Assembly (NCBI GenBank): GCA_020634515.1
Contig: JACKBL010000001.1
Location: 434,001-498,000 of the forward strand
Reading direction: 5' to 3'
Length of the DNA: 64,000 nucleotides
From: Ardenticatenales bacterium
GTDB taxonomy: Bacteria; Chloroflexota; Anaerolineae; Promineifilales; Promineifilaceae
The position numbers were made by a program, and so were the translations under genes. This document shows positions 24,606-33,252 of this stretch, in pieces. The notes beneath the pieces were generated by a model. The model was not told the origin of the DNA and did not search any database. It was given only the letters and a program-made list of their open reading frames with translations. The first letter of the stretch is position 1. Each line of letters starts with the position of its first letter.

Positions 24606-25859
24606 CTACAGGGCGCGCATCAGTTTTTCGCCGAATGTGGATGGGTTGCTTTTCTCTATTTGGAGGCTGGTGGCGTTGTGCCAGGTGAGGAAGTCACGCA
24701 TGCCGGCAGCAACCGCAACCACAAGCTCATCATCCAGGCCAACACCCGGCTCCAGGTAGAGCGCCTTCAGGTGCAGCACGCCCGATTGGCGGTCCAGTTT
24801 CGGATCGAAGCGACCCACCAACCGGTCTTTGTGCAGAATGGGGAAACAGAAGTACCCATAGACACGCTGCGCGGCCGGTTTGTAACATTCCAGCAGTTGC
24901 TTGAAGCCCCACAGCTTTTGATCCCGCTCCCCCGCCCAGAACAACGAATCGAACGGGGCGAGAAAGGTAGTGCGATTCGCCTTGACATCCCCCTCCGCGG
25001 CACGCTGGAGCAGGGACAGGTTGTCACGATGCACCAGCCATTTTTGTGTTCCGTTCATGGATTCGCCCTGAATCTCCACCAACGCGCCTTCCGCGATTAG
25101 CGCCTTGATCAGTGAGCGGGCAGGCGTGGCCCTCATGTAAGCGTAGAGAGTGAGATGACGTGGCTCAAAGACGCCCAGCGCCTGTGCCGCCTGCTCCAGA
25201 CAGAAGCGGCGCGCCTCATCGGGATTGACGGGCGTGGTGTCCACCCATGCCGGCAGCACGCGCTCCCGCACATCATACACGCGATGGAAGTTCACGCGGT
25301 CGGCCACCATCAGATCGCCCCAGGCAAACAGCGCCTCCAACGCCATCTTCGGCGGCTTCCAGTCGTACCACTCCCCCTTGCGCGGGCCTTTGTACTCAAA
25401 ATCGCCCACGCGCAGCCCGCCTTCCTCGTGGATGCGCGCCAAAGTCTGCGCGGCCAACTGGCGATTGCCGCCCTTGCTCGCCCATTCCTGGAAGGCGGGG
25501 TTGTAGCTGATTTTTCGATTCGTGCGCCATCTGTGGTAGCGATAATATTCCAGCGGGATGATGCTGGCGGCGTGGCCCCACCCCTCATAGAGCCGGCGCT
25601 GACCGGCAGTGTAAATCAGCTTGTGGAAATCATCAATCGCATATGACCCGAAGCGTGACCATATCGTGACGTAATGGGCGCGCTGGACGACGTGCAGCGT
25701 GTCGATCTGCACGTAGCCGAGTGCCCGCACGAGATCGGCGATGGCATCGGGCGTGGGCGTGGGGGAGGCGTCATGGGGCGTTGCCAGGCGTTGGGTGCGC
25801 AGCACGGTGGCGCGGAGGGCGGAGAGCGGGTAAATCGTGCGGGACGGTTGTCTCGTCAT
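24606..25859 (-). CDS. YcaQ/AlkX-like DNA glycosylase (winged-helix, HTH_42 family)
   Basis: A 417-residue protein of the family containing E. coli YcaQ and Streptomyces AlkZ, glycosylases that remove bulky alkyl adducts or unhook interstrand cross-links. The segment GYVQIDTLHVVQRAHY holds the family active-site position; the Q-I-D reading is of the YcaQ (QxD) kind rather than the AlkZ QxQ kind. Further marks are EGWGHAASIIPLEYY, a winged-helix stretch near LTLYAYMRATPARSLIKALI, and FLAPFDSLFWAGERDQKL towards the C-terminus. The ATG at 25859 follows AAGGA. It is divergent from fabF. With DinG and the methylase it makes a loose DNA-maintenance group. Confidence 0.88.
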   Translation of the reverse strand: MTRQPSRTIYPLSALRATVLRTQRLATPHDASPTPTPDAIADLVRALGYVQIDTLHVVQRAHYVTIWSRFGSYAIDDFHKLIYTAGQRRLYEGWGHAASIIPLEYYRYHRWRTNRKISYNPAFQEWASKGGNRQLAAQTLARIHEEGGLRVGDFEYKGPRKGEWYDWKPPKMALEALFAWGDLMVADRVNFHRVYDVRERVLPAWVDTTPVNPDEARRFCLEQAAQALGVFEPRHLTLYAYMRATPARSLIKALIAEGALVEIQGESMNGTQKWLVHRDNLSLLQRAAEGDVKANRTTFLAPFDSLFWAGERDQKLWGFKQLLECYKPAAQRVYGYFCFPILHKDRLVGRFDPKLDRQSGVLHLKALYLEPGVGLDDELVVAVAAGMRDFLTWHNATSLQIEKSNPSTFGEKLMRAL

Positions 25860-26075
25860 GGGCGGTTCCTTTTTCGCACAAATGTTTGCATAGTATAGAA
25901 GCCAGTTCGTGACCTGACAAGGGGGCGCAAGAGTGGGTGTCGCCCAAAGGCCGCGCGAGATTGGCGGCATTGTTGCTTGCGCGCTGCTTTTCGGCCCTGT
26001 CAGCAACCTGATCCGCGATGGTGGGTTATATCATCTTGTAGGGGGGCGGAGATGGGGCGCGATGCGCCAGGGTGA

Positions 26076-27323
26076 ATGATGAACGAGAAACGACGTGTGG
26101 TGATTACGGGGATGGGGACGATTAACCCGCTGGGGCATACGCCGGAAGCGACCTGGGCGCGCGCCCGCGATGGGGTGTCCGGCATTGGACCGTTGACACG
26201 TTGCGATACGCGAGAGTTGAAGACGCAGTTTGGCGGCGAAGTACGGGATTTCGATCCGGTGGCCCGTTTTGGGCGCAAGGACGCGCGGCGGATGGACCCC
26301 AGCACGCAGTTTGCCATGGCGGCGGCGGAGGATGCGTTGCGAGATGCCGGCATTTCCCCCACCCACGCCAACCAGGACGACATCGGCGTCGTCCTCGGCT
26401 GCGGCCTGGGCGGCATGAACACCCTGCTGGACGGCCTCAACACAGCCAGCAGCAAAGGCCTCAACCGCGTTTCCCCCTTCTTCATCCCCATGTTGCTGGC
26501 GGACGCGCCTGCCGCCGCCATTTCCATCGCCTTCGGGCTGCGCGGCCCGAACATGGCCATTGCCACCGCCTGCGCCGCCAGCAACAACGCCCTCGGCGAG
26601 GCCGCTCGCATCATTGAGCGTGGCGAGGCATCGGTGATGCTGGCGGGAGGCACGGAAGCGCCGCTGTTGCCTATCGTCATCGCCGGCTTCAACGCCACCG
26701 GAGCCATGTCCACGCGCAACGACGACCCGGCGCGCGCCGCTCGTCCTTTTGACATCCGGCGAGACGGTTTCGTCACCGGCGAGGGGGCGGCCATTCTCAT
26801 CCTGGAGGAACGGGAACACGCCCTGGCGCGCGGCGCGCACATCTATGCCGAGTTCCTCGGCTATGGAACCAGCGCCGACGCCTACCACGTTTCCGCGCCG
26901 GCGGAGAATGGCGCGGGCGCGGTGCGGGCGATGCGGATGGCTCTGGCGGATGCCGGCATCCCGCCCACGGACATTGACTACATCAACGCCCACGGCACGG
27001 GGACGCAGCTCAACGACAAGAGCGAGACGGCGGCGATCAAAACGGTGTTCGGCGACCATGCGTACCGAGTGGCGATCAGTTCCACGAAGTCGGTGCATGG
27101 GCATTTGTTGGGGGCGGCGGGGGCGCTGGAGGCGGTGGTGTTGGTGCAGGCGTTGAATGCCGGCATCATCCCCCCCACAATCAACTACGAAACGCCTGAT
27201 CCCGCCTGCGATCTGGATTACGTGCCCAATACGGCGCGTCCGTCGTCGCTGCGCATGGTAATGTCCAACGGGTTTGGCATGGGGGGGCACAATGCGACGA
27301 TTATTTTGGGGCGGGCGGAGTGA
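26076..27323 (+). CDS. fabF: 3-oxoacyl-ACP synthase II (KAS II)
   Basis: Condenses malonyl-ACP with acyl-ACP in fatty acid elongation. The 415-residue length is standard. The active-site Cys is in IATACAASNNALGEA, and the two His are in NAHGTGT and SVHGHLLGAAG; the C-terminal SNGFGMGGHNA is also typical. Two in-frame ATGs, at 26076 and 26079, are preceded by AGGGTG. Other fab genes are not adjacent; instead the stop overlaps the start of a metallo-beta-lactamase-fold gene, so the two form an operon. Confidence 0.95.
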   Translation: MMNEKRRVVITGMGTINPLGHTPEATWARARDGVSGIGPLTRCDTRELKTQFGGEVRDFDPVARFGRKDARRMDPSTQFAMAAAEDALRDAGISPTHANQDDIGVVLGCGLGGMNTLLDGLNTASSKGLNRVSPFFIPMLLADAPAAAISIAFGLRGPNMAIATACAASNNALGEAARIIERGEASVMLAGGTEAPLLPIVIAGFNATGAMSTRNDDPARAARPFDIRRDGFVTGEGAAILILEEREHALARGAHIYAEFLGYGTSADAYHVSAPAENGAGAVRAMRMALADAGIPPTDIDYINAHGTGTQLNDKSETAAIKTVFGDHAYRVAISSTKSVHGHLLGAAGALEAVVLVQALNAGIIPPTINYETPDPACDLDYVPNTARPSSLRMVMSNGFGMGGHNATIILGRAE

Positions 27324-28177
27324 TGGGGAGTGTGTTTGCGCTGGTGTTGGGGGTGATGCAAGATGCCGGCATGCCCCATATCGCCTGCCTTTGCCCCCAC
27401 TGCCGCGCCGGGCGTAACGAATACGCCGCCTGCCTGGCCCTGATCGACACCCGCCAGACGCCCACCCGCGTCTGGCTCATTGACGCCACCCCCGACATCA
27501 AATACCAGATCAACGCCCTCGCCCCCTGGCTTGGCCCGCACGCCACCCGCCCCCACCGCCTGCGCCAGCCGGATGCCATCTTCCTCACCCACGCGCACAT
27601 GGGGCACATCGGCGGCCTGCCGCAGCTTGGCCCCGAAGGCATGTTCGCGCGCGACCTCCCCCTCTACGCCGCCGCCCCCCTGCTGGAACTGCTGCGGCAA
27701 ACGCCCCTGTGGCAACCGCTGCGGCAAAACCTGCGCCTGCACCCGCTCGTTCCCCACCAGCCGGTCCCCCTGTCCGCCGACCTGACCATCACACCCCTGC
27801 CCGTGCCGCACCGGGATGAGGTGGGCGCGGGGACGTTGGCCTTCTTCGTGCGCGGTCCGGCTCAATCCCTGCTGTACGTGCCGGATATTGACGCCTGGCC
27901 ACTGTGGGCGGAGGCGGATCGCTGGTTCTGGCTCGCGGATGTGGCCCTGGTGGATGCCTCTTTTTACAGCGCGGACGAACTCGGCGGACGCCCGCCCGTG
28001 GCCCATCCCTTGATTCCCGACACGCTCGCCTTTGCCCGCCGCTTCCCCGCCCGCCTGCTGCTCACGCATTTGAACCACACCAATCCCGCGTTGGACCCCG
28101 ATTCCGCGGCCCGCGCCGCCATCCGCGCCGCCCATGCGGAATTGGCCCACATGGGGCAACAAATCCCCCTGTCGTAA
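27323..28177 (+). CDS. Metallo-beta-lactamase-fold hydrolase, PqqB-like
   Basis: A 284-residue protein of the MBL superfamily. The metal motif reads THAHMGHIGGLP (H-x-H-x-G-H), with a later His at PHRDE, an Asp at YVPDID and a His at LTHLNHTN. The N-terminal LGVMQDAGMPHIACLCPHCRAG resembles the start of PqqB-type proteins. PqqB itself takes part in PQQ cofactor synthesis, but no pqqA/C/D/E gene is here, so only the family is safe. The ATG at 27323 overlaps the fabF stop by one base (TGATG), implying coupling. A GTG at 27320 is an alternative. Confidence 0.85.
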   Translation: MGSVFALVLGVMQDAGMPHIACLCPHCRAGRNEYAACLALIDTRQTPTRVWLIDATPDIKYQINALAPWLGPHATRPHRLRQPDAIFLTHAHMGHIGGLPQLGPEGMFARDLPLYAAAPLLELLRQTPLWQPLRQNLRLHPLVPHQPVPLSADLTITPLPVPHRDEVGAGTLAFFVRGPAQSLLYVPDIDAWPLWAEADRWFWLADVALVDASFYSADELGGRPPVAHPLIPDTLAFARRFPARLLLTHLNHTNPALDPDSAARAAIRAAHAELAHMGQQIPLS

Positions 28178-28212
28178 CGTCAACACGCCGATAGGGGTGT
28201 CTTCATTTTCGC

Positions 28213-28722
28213 TCAGATCGGACGTGTCAGGGGGAGGATTGATGATTGTTGACCGCTTCCATTGCCGCCGCGCGCACGTTGGCGTCCGGGTCGAACAGGG
28301 AAATCTTCGTTAAGCTGCACCACCACCGGGTCAACTGTCTCGCTTTGTGCGATCTTTTGCGCGTCCTGGCGTCGTTCGTGCCGGTATGGACTGGTCAAGT
28401 GGTCCATGAGTTGTTCTTTCGTTGACTTGTGCAGGGGGACGGAGTACCTGCGCTCCAGTTCGGTGGCGGATAAATGTCCGATATGGTGAGGCTGCGTCCA
28501 GAAGAAATTTGAGTAAAGGGATGTGCGGCAATGGGCGCGGTAGATGTCGTTCTCTGGTGTCGCGCAGGTGACGACGTAGTAGTTGTCAGAATAGTTGCGG
28601 AAGGGATTCCCCTCATGGAAGGAAAGCTGCAAAAGGCGATAGCCGCGATCCTGGAGATGGGCGCGAAAGCGTTTCTCATGGAATGATATGCGAACCCGCG
28701 CAATATAGAGCCGAAGGGGCAT
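28213..28722 (-). CDS. Hypothetical protein, possibly 5'-frameshifted membrane-anchored protein
   Basis: A 169-residue basic protein without a family I know. It has RISFHEKRFRAHLQDRGYRLL near the start and a Cys pair further on. Codons just upstream of the ATG at 28722 encode a hydrophobic run (NNSLLLLIAALIY) that continues into the protein as a membrane helix, but that frame has no ordinary start before a TAA near 28796. A start in the next frame, TTG at 28802 or GTG around 28790, reads RNVVKSQALSAKRT and would join the hydrophobic run by a single-base shift near 28755. So either the true gene is longer and carries a frameshift (mutation or sequence error), or translation begins at 28722 without the helix. 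Confidence 0.5.
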   Translation of the reverse strand: MPLRLYIARVRISFHEKRFRAHLQDRGYRLLQLSFHEGNPFRNYSDNYYVVTCATPENDIYRAHCRTSLYSNFFWTQPHHIGHLSATELERRYSVPLHKSTKEQLMDHLTSPYRHERRQDAQKIAQSETVDPVVVQLNEDFPVRPGRQRARGGNGSGQQSSILPLTRPI

Positions 28723-28936
28723 GTAGATAAGGGCGGCAATAAGAAGCAGGAGGGAATTGTTCGTTTTGCTGATAGGGCCTGGCTTTTCACCACGTTACGC
28801 AACGTGATGAAAAAGGTAGCGAATTTAGGTGTTTGCGGCTACAATTTGCCGGCATTGCCAGTTAGCAACCCCCACAAACCCTATCCCATCGGAGCAAGTA
28901 GCGCGCCTGCGCGACGGCTCCGGGAGAGTCCCGTTC

Positions 28937-30481
28937 ATGACAAAAACACCTGTTTTGGAAGCGCGTGGTCTGACAAAACGATTTCCGGGCGTATTGGCGA
29001 ACGACTCGGTTGATCTGACGCTGTACAAAGGGGAGGTGCTGGCGATGTTGGGGGAGAACGGCGCGGGCAAGACCACGCTGATGAACATGCTCTACGGCCT
29101 CTATCGCCCGGATGAGGGGGAAATCTGGGTTAATGGGCGTAAGCTGGAAATGGACTCGCCGGATGATGCGATACATGCCGGCATTGGCATGGTCCACCAG
29201 CACTTCATGCTCATCCCCGTCATGACCGTCACCGAAAACATCATGCTCGGCGTCGAAGAAACCCGCGGCCTCCTCGCCAAACTCCCCATGCTGGGGCGCA
29301 TCAACCGCCAGGAAGTTGCCGACCGCATCCGCACCCTCTCCCGACAATACAACCTCGCCGTCAACCCCGATGACTTCATCCGCGACCTGCCCGTCGGCAT
29401 CCAGCAGCGGGTCGAGATCATCAAAGCTCTCTACCGCCACGCCGACATCCTCATCCTGGACGAACCCACCGCCGTCCTCACGCCGCAGGAAGCGGAAGAA
29501 CTGTTCGTCATCATGCGCGGTCTGACGGAGCGCGGCGTCTCCATTATCTTCATCACGCACAAGCTAAAGGAAGTGCTGCGCGTCGCCGACCGCATCGCCG
29601 TCATGCGCCAGGGGCAAATGGTGGGCACAGTGGAACCGGCAGCGGCCACGGAAGCCAGCCTGGCGGAAATGATGGTCGGGCGCAAGGTAATCCTGCAGGT
29701 GAAAAAGTCCGAAGCGCATCCGGGCGTGCCGGTGCTACAGGTGCGGGATCTGCATGTAGACGATGACCGGCATCACCTCGCCGTCGGCGGCGTCAGCCTG
29801 GAAGTGCGCGCCGGGGAGATTTTGGGCGTGGCCGGGGTGCAGGGAAATGGGCAACGGGAACTGGTGGAGGCGCTCACCGGGCTGCGCGCGGTGCGGTCGG
29901 GCACGGTGCGTATCGGCGACACGGACGCCACGCACTTTTTGCCACGGCGGGTAACGGAGCTGGGCGTGGCCCACATCCCCGAAGACCGGGAGAAGCATGG
30001 ATTGGTGATGGCCTATACCATCGCCGACAACCTTTGCCTGAATCGGTACTATTTGCCGCCGTTTGCCCAGGGGCCGATGCTAAATCAGGTGAAGATTGAC
30101 GCGGAGGCGCAGATGCTGGTGGACAAATTCGATGTACGCACGCCCAGCATTTATACACATGCCGGCAATCTCTCCGGCGGCAACAAGCAAAAAGTCATCG
30201 TCGCCCGCGAATTCTCCCATCCCGTCAAACTCCTCATCGCCAACCAACCCACGCGCGGCGTGGACGTTGGCTCCATCGAATTCATCCATAACCAGATCGT
30301 CGCCCAACGGGACCAGGGCAGCGCCGTGTTGCTTGTTTCCGCCGAACTGGACGAAATCCTTAGCCTGTCAGACCGCGTTGCCGTCATGTTCCACGGGCAA
30401 ATCGTGGCCGTGCTGCCCATCGCCGCCGCCACCCGCGAAAAAGTCGGCCTACTCATGGCCGGTTCCGCCGTTGCCCCATAA
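28937..30481 (+). CDS. ATP-binding protein of a BMP-type (nucleoside) ABC importer
   Basis: A 514-residue protein with two fused ATPase domains, as in YufO/NupO and sugar importers of the CUT2/BMP group. Domain 1 has Walker A GENGAGKTT, a degenerate signature LPVGIQQRVEI and Walker B LILDEPTAVL; domain 2 has GVQGNGQRE, a full signature LSGGNKQKV and Walker B LLIANQPTRGVD. It powers uptake of nucleosides or similar solutes with the two permeases that follow. The ATG at 28937 has GGGAG upstream and gives the family N-terminus. Spacing to the next gene is 27 bases, so it heads an operon. Confidence 0.94.
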   Translation: MTKTPVLEARGLTKRFPGVLANDSVDLTLYKGEVLAMLGENGAGKTTLMNMLYGLYRPDEGEIWVNGRKLEMDSPDDAIHAGIGMVHQHFMLIPVMTVTENIMLGVEETRGLLAKLPMLGRINRQEVADRIRTLSRQYNLAVNPDDFIRDLPVGIQQRVEIIKALYRHADILILDEPTAVLTPQEAEELFVIMRGLTERGVSIIFITHKLKEVLRVADRIAVMRQGQMVGTVEPAAATEASLAEMMVGRKVILQVKKSEAHPGVPVLQVRDLHVDDDRHHLAVGGVSLEVRAGEILGVAGVQGNGQRELVEALTGLRAVRSGTVRIGDTDATHFLPRRVTELGVAHIPEDREKHGLVMAYTIADNLCLNRYYLPPFAQGPMLNQVKIDAEAQMLVDKFDVRTPSIYTHAGNLSGGNKQKVIVAREFSHPVKLLIANQPTRGVDVGSIEFIHNQIVAQRDQGSAVLLVSAELDEILSLSDRVAVMFHGQIVAVLPIAAATREKVGLLMAGSAVAP

Positions 30482-30508
30482 AAGATCGTCGCACCTGAGA
30501 GAAAACCT

Positions 30509-31642
30509 ATGAGCGACACCAAGCCATCAACCAACAGCCAATTAAGAACCTTGCTTCGCCGCCTGTGGCGCGGGCTGCAAATTCCCATCGTGGCGATTAT
30601 TACCTCTCTCATCCTGGCGGCCATCGCCATCATTCTCACCGCGCAGACGCCGGCGATTGGCTGGGAGAAGGTACTGCGCGGCTACTGGGGGATTGTGGAT
30701 GGGGCGCTGCTACGCGGCAGCGGGCGCACCAACACGCTGGTCGCCATGACGCCCCTCATCTTGACGGGGCTGGCCGTGGCGATCCCTTTCCGCGCCGGCC
30801 TTTTTAACATTGGCGCGGAAGGCCAGTTCATGATGGGCGCGCTGGCCGGCACGCTAACCGGCATCTATCTGGATTTGCCCCCTGTGCTGCTGGCGATTGT
30901 GGTGTTGGTGGCGGGTTTCGTCGGGGGTGCGCTGTGGGGCTTCATTCCCGGATTCTTGCGGGCGCGGCTGGGGTCGCATGAGGTGATCAACACGATCATG
31001 CTCAATTTTATCGCCATTGCTTTTGTCAATTTTGCCGTGCGCGGCCCATTTAAGGACCCGAACCCGTCCACGGTGCAGACGCTGCCCATCCACAAGGCGG
31101 CGGAACTGCCGCGCTTGTTTGGCAGCCGCCTGCATCTGGGCTTTTTCGTGGCAGTGCTGCTGGCGGTGGCGGCGTATTATTTTCTGTTTAAGACGACGTG
31201 GGGGTTTGCGCTGCGCACGACGGGGTTGAATAAGGATGCGGCGCAATATGCCGGCATTCTTCCCTGGAAACAGTACATTCTCAGCATGGTCATCGGCGGC
31301 GGGTTGGCGGGTGTTGCCGGCATCATCGAAGTTCAGGGCATCACCCACGTCCTCCCCGAAGGCTTCGCCGCCGGCTACGGCTTCGACGCCATCGCCGTCA
31401 GCCTGCTGGCCGTCAACAACCCTCTGGCCATCATCCCCGCCGCCTTTGTCTTTGGCGCCCTCCGTATTGGCGGCGACTTCCTACAAATTCGCGCCGGACT
31501 CTCCGTCCACATCGTTTCCATCTTTAACGCCCTCATTTTGCTTTTTGTCGCCGCGCCCGCCATCGTGCGCTCCGTCTTCCGCCTCAAAGGAGACGACGGC
31601 GAGCGCACCCAGGCCACGCTCTCACGCGGGTGGGGAGGTTGA
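30509..31642 (+). CDS. Permease 1 of the BMP-type nucleoside ABC importer
   Basis: A 377-residue inner-membrane protein with about nine to ten hydrophobic helices, of the branched/BMP permease family (YufP/NupP kind). Marks: LTGLAVAIPFRAGLFNIGAEGQ, LRARLGSHEVINTIMLNFIA and the helix-rich C-terminus GGLAGVAGIIEVQG. These are the usual contacts for the double ATPase encoded upstream. A short soluble N-terminus precedes the first helix. It ends one base before the next permease start. Confidence 0.93.
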   Translation: MSDTKPSTNSQLRTLLRRLWRGLQIPIVAIITSLILAAIAIILTAQTPAIGWEKVLRGYWGIVDGALLRGSGRTNTLVAMTPLILTGLAVAIPFRAGLFNIGAEGQFMMGALAGTLTGIYLDLPPVLLAIVVLVAGFVGGALWGFIPGFLRARLGSHEVINTIMLNFIAIAFVNFAVRGPFKDPNPSTVQTLPIHKAAELPRLFGSRLHLGFFVAVLLAVAAYYFLFKTTWGFALRTTGLNKDAAQYAGILPWKQYILSMVIGGGLAGVAGIIEVQGITHVLPEGFAAGYGFDAIAVSLLAVNNPLAIIPAAFVFGALRIGGDFLQIRAGLSVHIVSIFNALILLFVAAPAIVRSVFRLKGDDGERTQATLSRGWGG

Positions 31643-31643
31643 C

Positions 31644-32555
31644 ATGGACACTATCACAACCGTCTTGCAACTGGCCCTGGCTACGGCCACCCCCATCGCG
31701 CTTGGCTCCTATGCCGGCCTCTTCAGCGAACGCTCCGGCGTCGTGAACATCGCCATCGAAGGCATGATGCTCATGGCGGCCATGATGGCCTCCTTTGTCT
31801 CCGCCTACACGCAGAGCCTGGCGTTGGGCGTGGTTGCCGGGCTGCTCACCGGTGCGTTGATGGCCGGTTTGCACGCGCTCGTCTCCATCAAGTACAAAAC
31901 AGACCAGATCATCAGCGGTACGGTGATCAATTTCCTGGCGGCGGGGGTGACGGGACACCTGTATCAGGCCTATCTGGTTCCGCCGCGCTGGCCGGGAAGT
32001 GCCGGCACTTTCCCTGCTCTGCCCATCCCCGTTCTCTCCAAAATCCCCTTCATTGGTCCCATCCTGTTTGATCATCAGCCCATCGTCTACCTGATGCTCA
32101 TCCTCACCTTCGTCATCCACTACGTGCTGTGGTACACCCCCTGGGGGCTGCGGATGCGTGCCGTGGGCGAACACCCGCGCGCGGCGGATACGCTGGGCAT
32201 CAACGTGTATTTTACGCGCTATGCCAATGTGATGATCGGCGGGTTGTTTGCGGGACTTGCCGGCATCTGGCTGACGCTGGAGTGGGTCGGTTCTTTTAAC
32301 ATTAACATGACCAATGGGCGTGGCTTCATCGCCCTGGCCGCCCTGATCTTTGGCCGTTGGACACCATTTGGCGCGTTTGGCGCGGCGCTCCTCTTCGGTC
32401 TGGCCAATGCCGTCCAGATTCGCACGCAGACGGCGTTCCCGCAAGTGCCGGCGGAATTCCTGCAAATGCTGCCTTACGTCCTCACCATCCTGGTGGCTAC
32501 CGTGCGCCGCCCCATTCCGCCCGCCGCCGTTGGCGTGCCCTACGAAAAGGCGTAA
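31644..32555 (+). CDS. Permease 2 of the BMP-type nucleoside ABC importer
   Basis: A 303-residue membrane protein, shorter partner of the previous permease (YufQ/NupQ kind). Marks: GLFSERSGVVNIAIEGMMLM, YKTDQIISGTVINFLA and the C-terminal AALIFGRWTPFGAFGAALLFG. The ATG at 31644 follows GGGGAGG and is separated by one base from the upstream stop. Ahead of the start, an open frame continues through the previous gene in another register and is spurious. The binding protein for this system is probably the BMP lipoprotein at 47595-48647. Confidence 0.93.
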   Translation: MDTITTVLQLALATATPIALGSYAGLFSERSGVVNIAIEGMMLMAAMMASFVSAYTQSLALGVVAGLLTGALMAGLHALVSIKYKTDQIISGTVINFLAAGVTGHLYQAYLVPPRWPGSAGTFPALPIPVLSKIPFIGPILFDHQPIVYLMLILTFVIHYVLWYTPWGLRMRAVGEHPRAADTLGINVYFTRYANVMIGGLFAGLAGIWLTLEWVGSFNINMTNGRGFIALAALIFGRWTPFGAFGAALLFGLANAVQIRTQTAFPQVPAEFLQMLPYVLTILVATVRRPIPPAAVGVPYEKA

Positions 32556-32611
32556 CTCCTCCTCACCCAACAACCACCAACTGTCAACCACCAACCGTCA
32601 ACGGCTCCCCT

Positions 32612-33205
32612 ATGCCCCGCATCAAAGTCATCCCCCTGGCGGAAGCCCGCGGATTCCTGCTCAAAGAGTACCAGGCGGCGCTGCAACGCGCGGGCCGCAT
32701 CTGGAACATCGTCAGCATCATGAGCCAGAACCCGCGCGTTATGAAGGCCTCCATGGACTTCTACAGCGCCCTCATGTTTGGCTCCTCCCCCCTCAGCCGC
32801 AGCCAACGGGAAATGTTGGCGGTGGTTGTTTCCGCCGCCAACCAATGCCGCTACTGAACCCGCGCCCACGCGCACGACCTCCGGGCTGAGGTGGGCAATG
32901 ATTGGGGGCTGACCGATGACGCGGAAGCGGATCACGTCGTACATCTGATTGCCTCTGACTGGCGGCAGGCTCCTCTCTCCGCCGCTGACCACGCCCTCTG
33001 CGCCTACGCGGAAAAGCTCACCCGCGCTCCCCATGCCATGACCGATGCGGATATCCAGGCGCTGCGCCGGCACGCCTTTGACGACCGCGCCATCCACGAC
33101 GCTACGCAGGTCATCAGCTACTTCAACTACATCAACCGCATCGCTGACAGCCTGGGCGTGGAGCCGGAGACGTTCGTCCGTCCCTGGGAGCAGCCTTTGG
33201 AATAG
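32612..33205 (+). CDS. AhpD-like peroxidase-related protein with in-frame TGA (candidate selenoprotein)
   Basis: Reading through one TGA at 32855-32857 gives a 197-residue protein of normal length for the carboxymuconolactone decarboxylase/AhpD superfamily (peroxidase-related branch). Residues before the TGA include LSRSQREMLAVVVSAANQCRY and residues after it TRAHAHDLR, so the stop stands exactly at the second Cys of the redox CxxC (C-R-Y-[TGA]-T-R-A-H), the usual site for selenocysteine. The frame is unbroken on both sides, with VGNDWGLTDD and YFNYINRIADSLGVE downstream. A small hairpin, ACCTC and GAGGT with a CGGGCT loop, begins about 20 bases after the TGA, within the range for a bacterial SECIS. 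The alternative is a nonsense mutation or base error. It follows the importer operon by 56 bases. Confidence 0.7.
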
Positions 33206-33252
33206 CGGAGCTTCCTTGCCGGCATTTTCCCTACTCGTGCTATAATGCCGGC

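Noticed and set aside
27323..28177. Assignment as PqqB in a PQQ pathway
   Set aside because: Motifs are MBL-fold and PqqB-like only; no other pqq gene is present.
28395..28802. Separate 135-codon gene on the minus strand
   Set aside because: Only its first few codons look real, as the possible 5' end of the frameshifted gene; the rest is out-of-frame with the better frame.
32612..32857. Simple truncated pseudogene reading of the AhpD-like gene
   Set aside because: Possible, but the TGA replaces exactly the redox Cys and the downstream frame is undamaged, so a selenoprotein is the better working idea; not settled.
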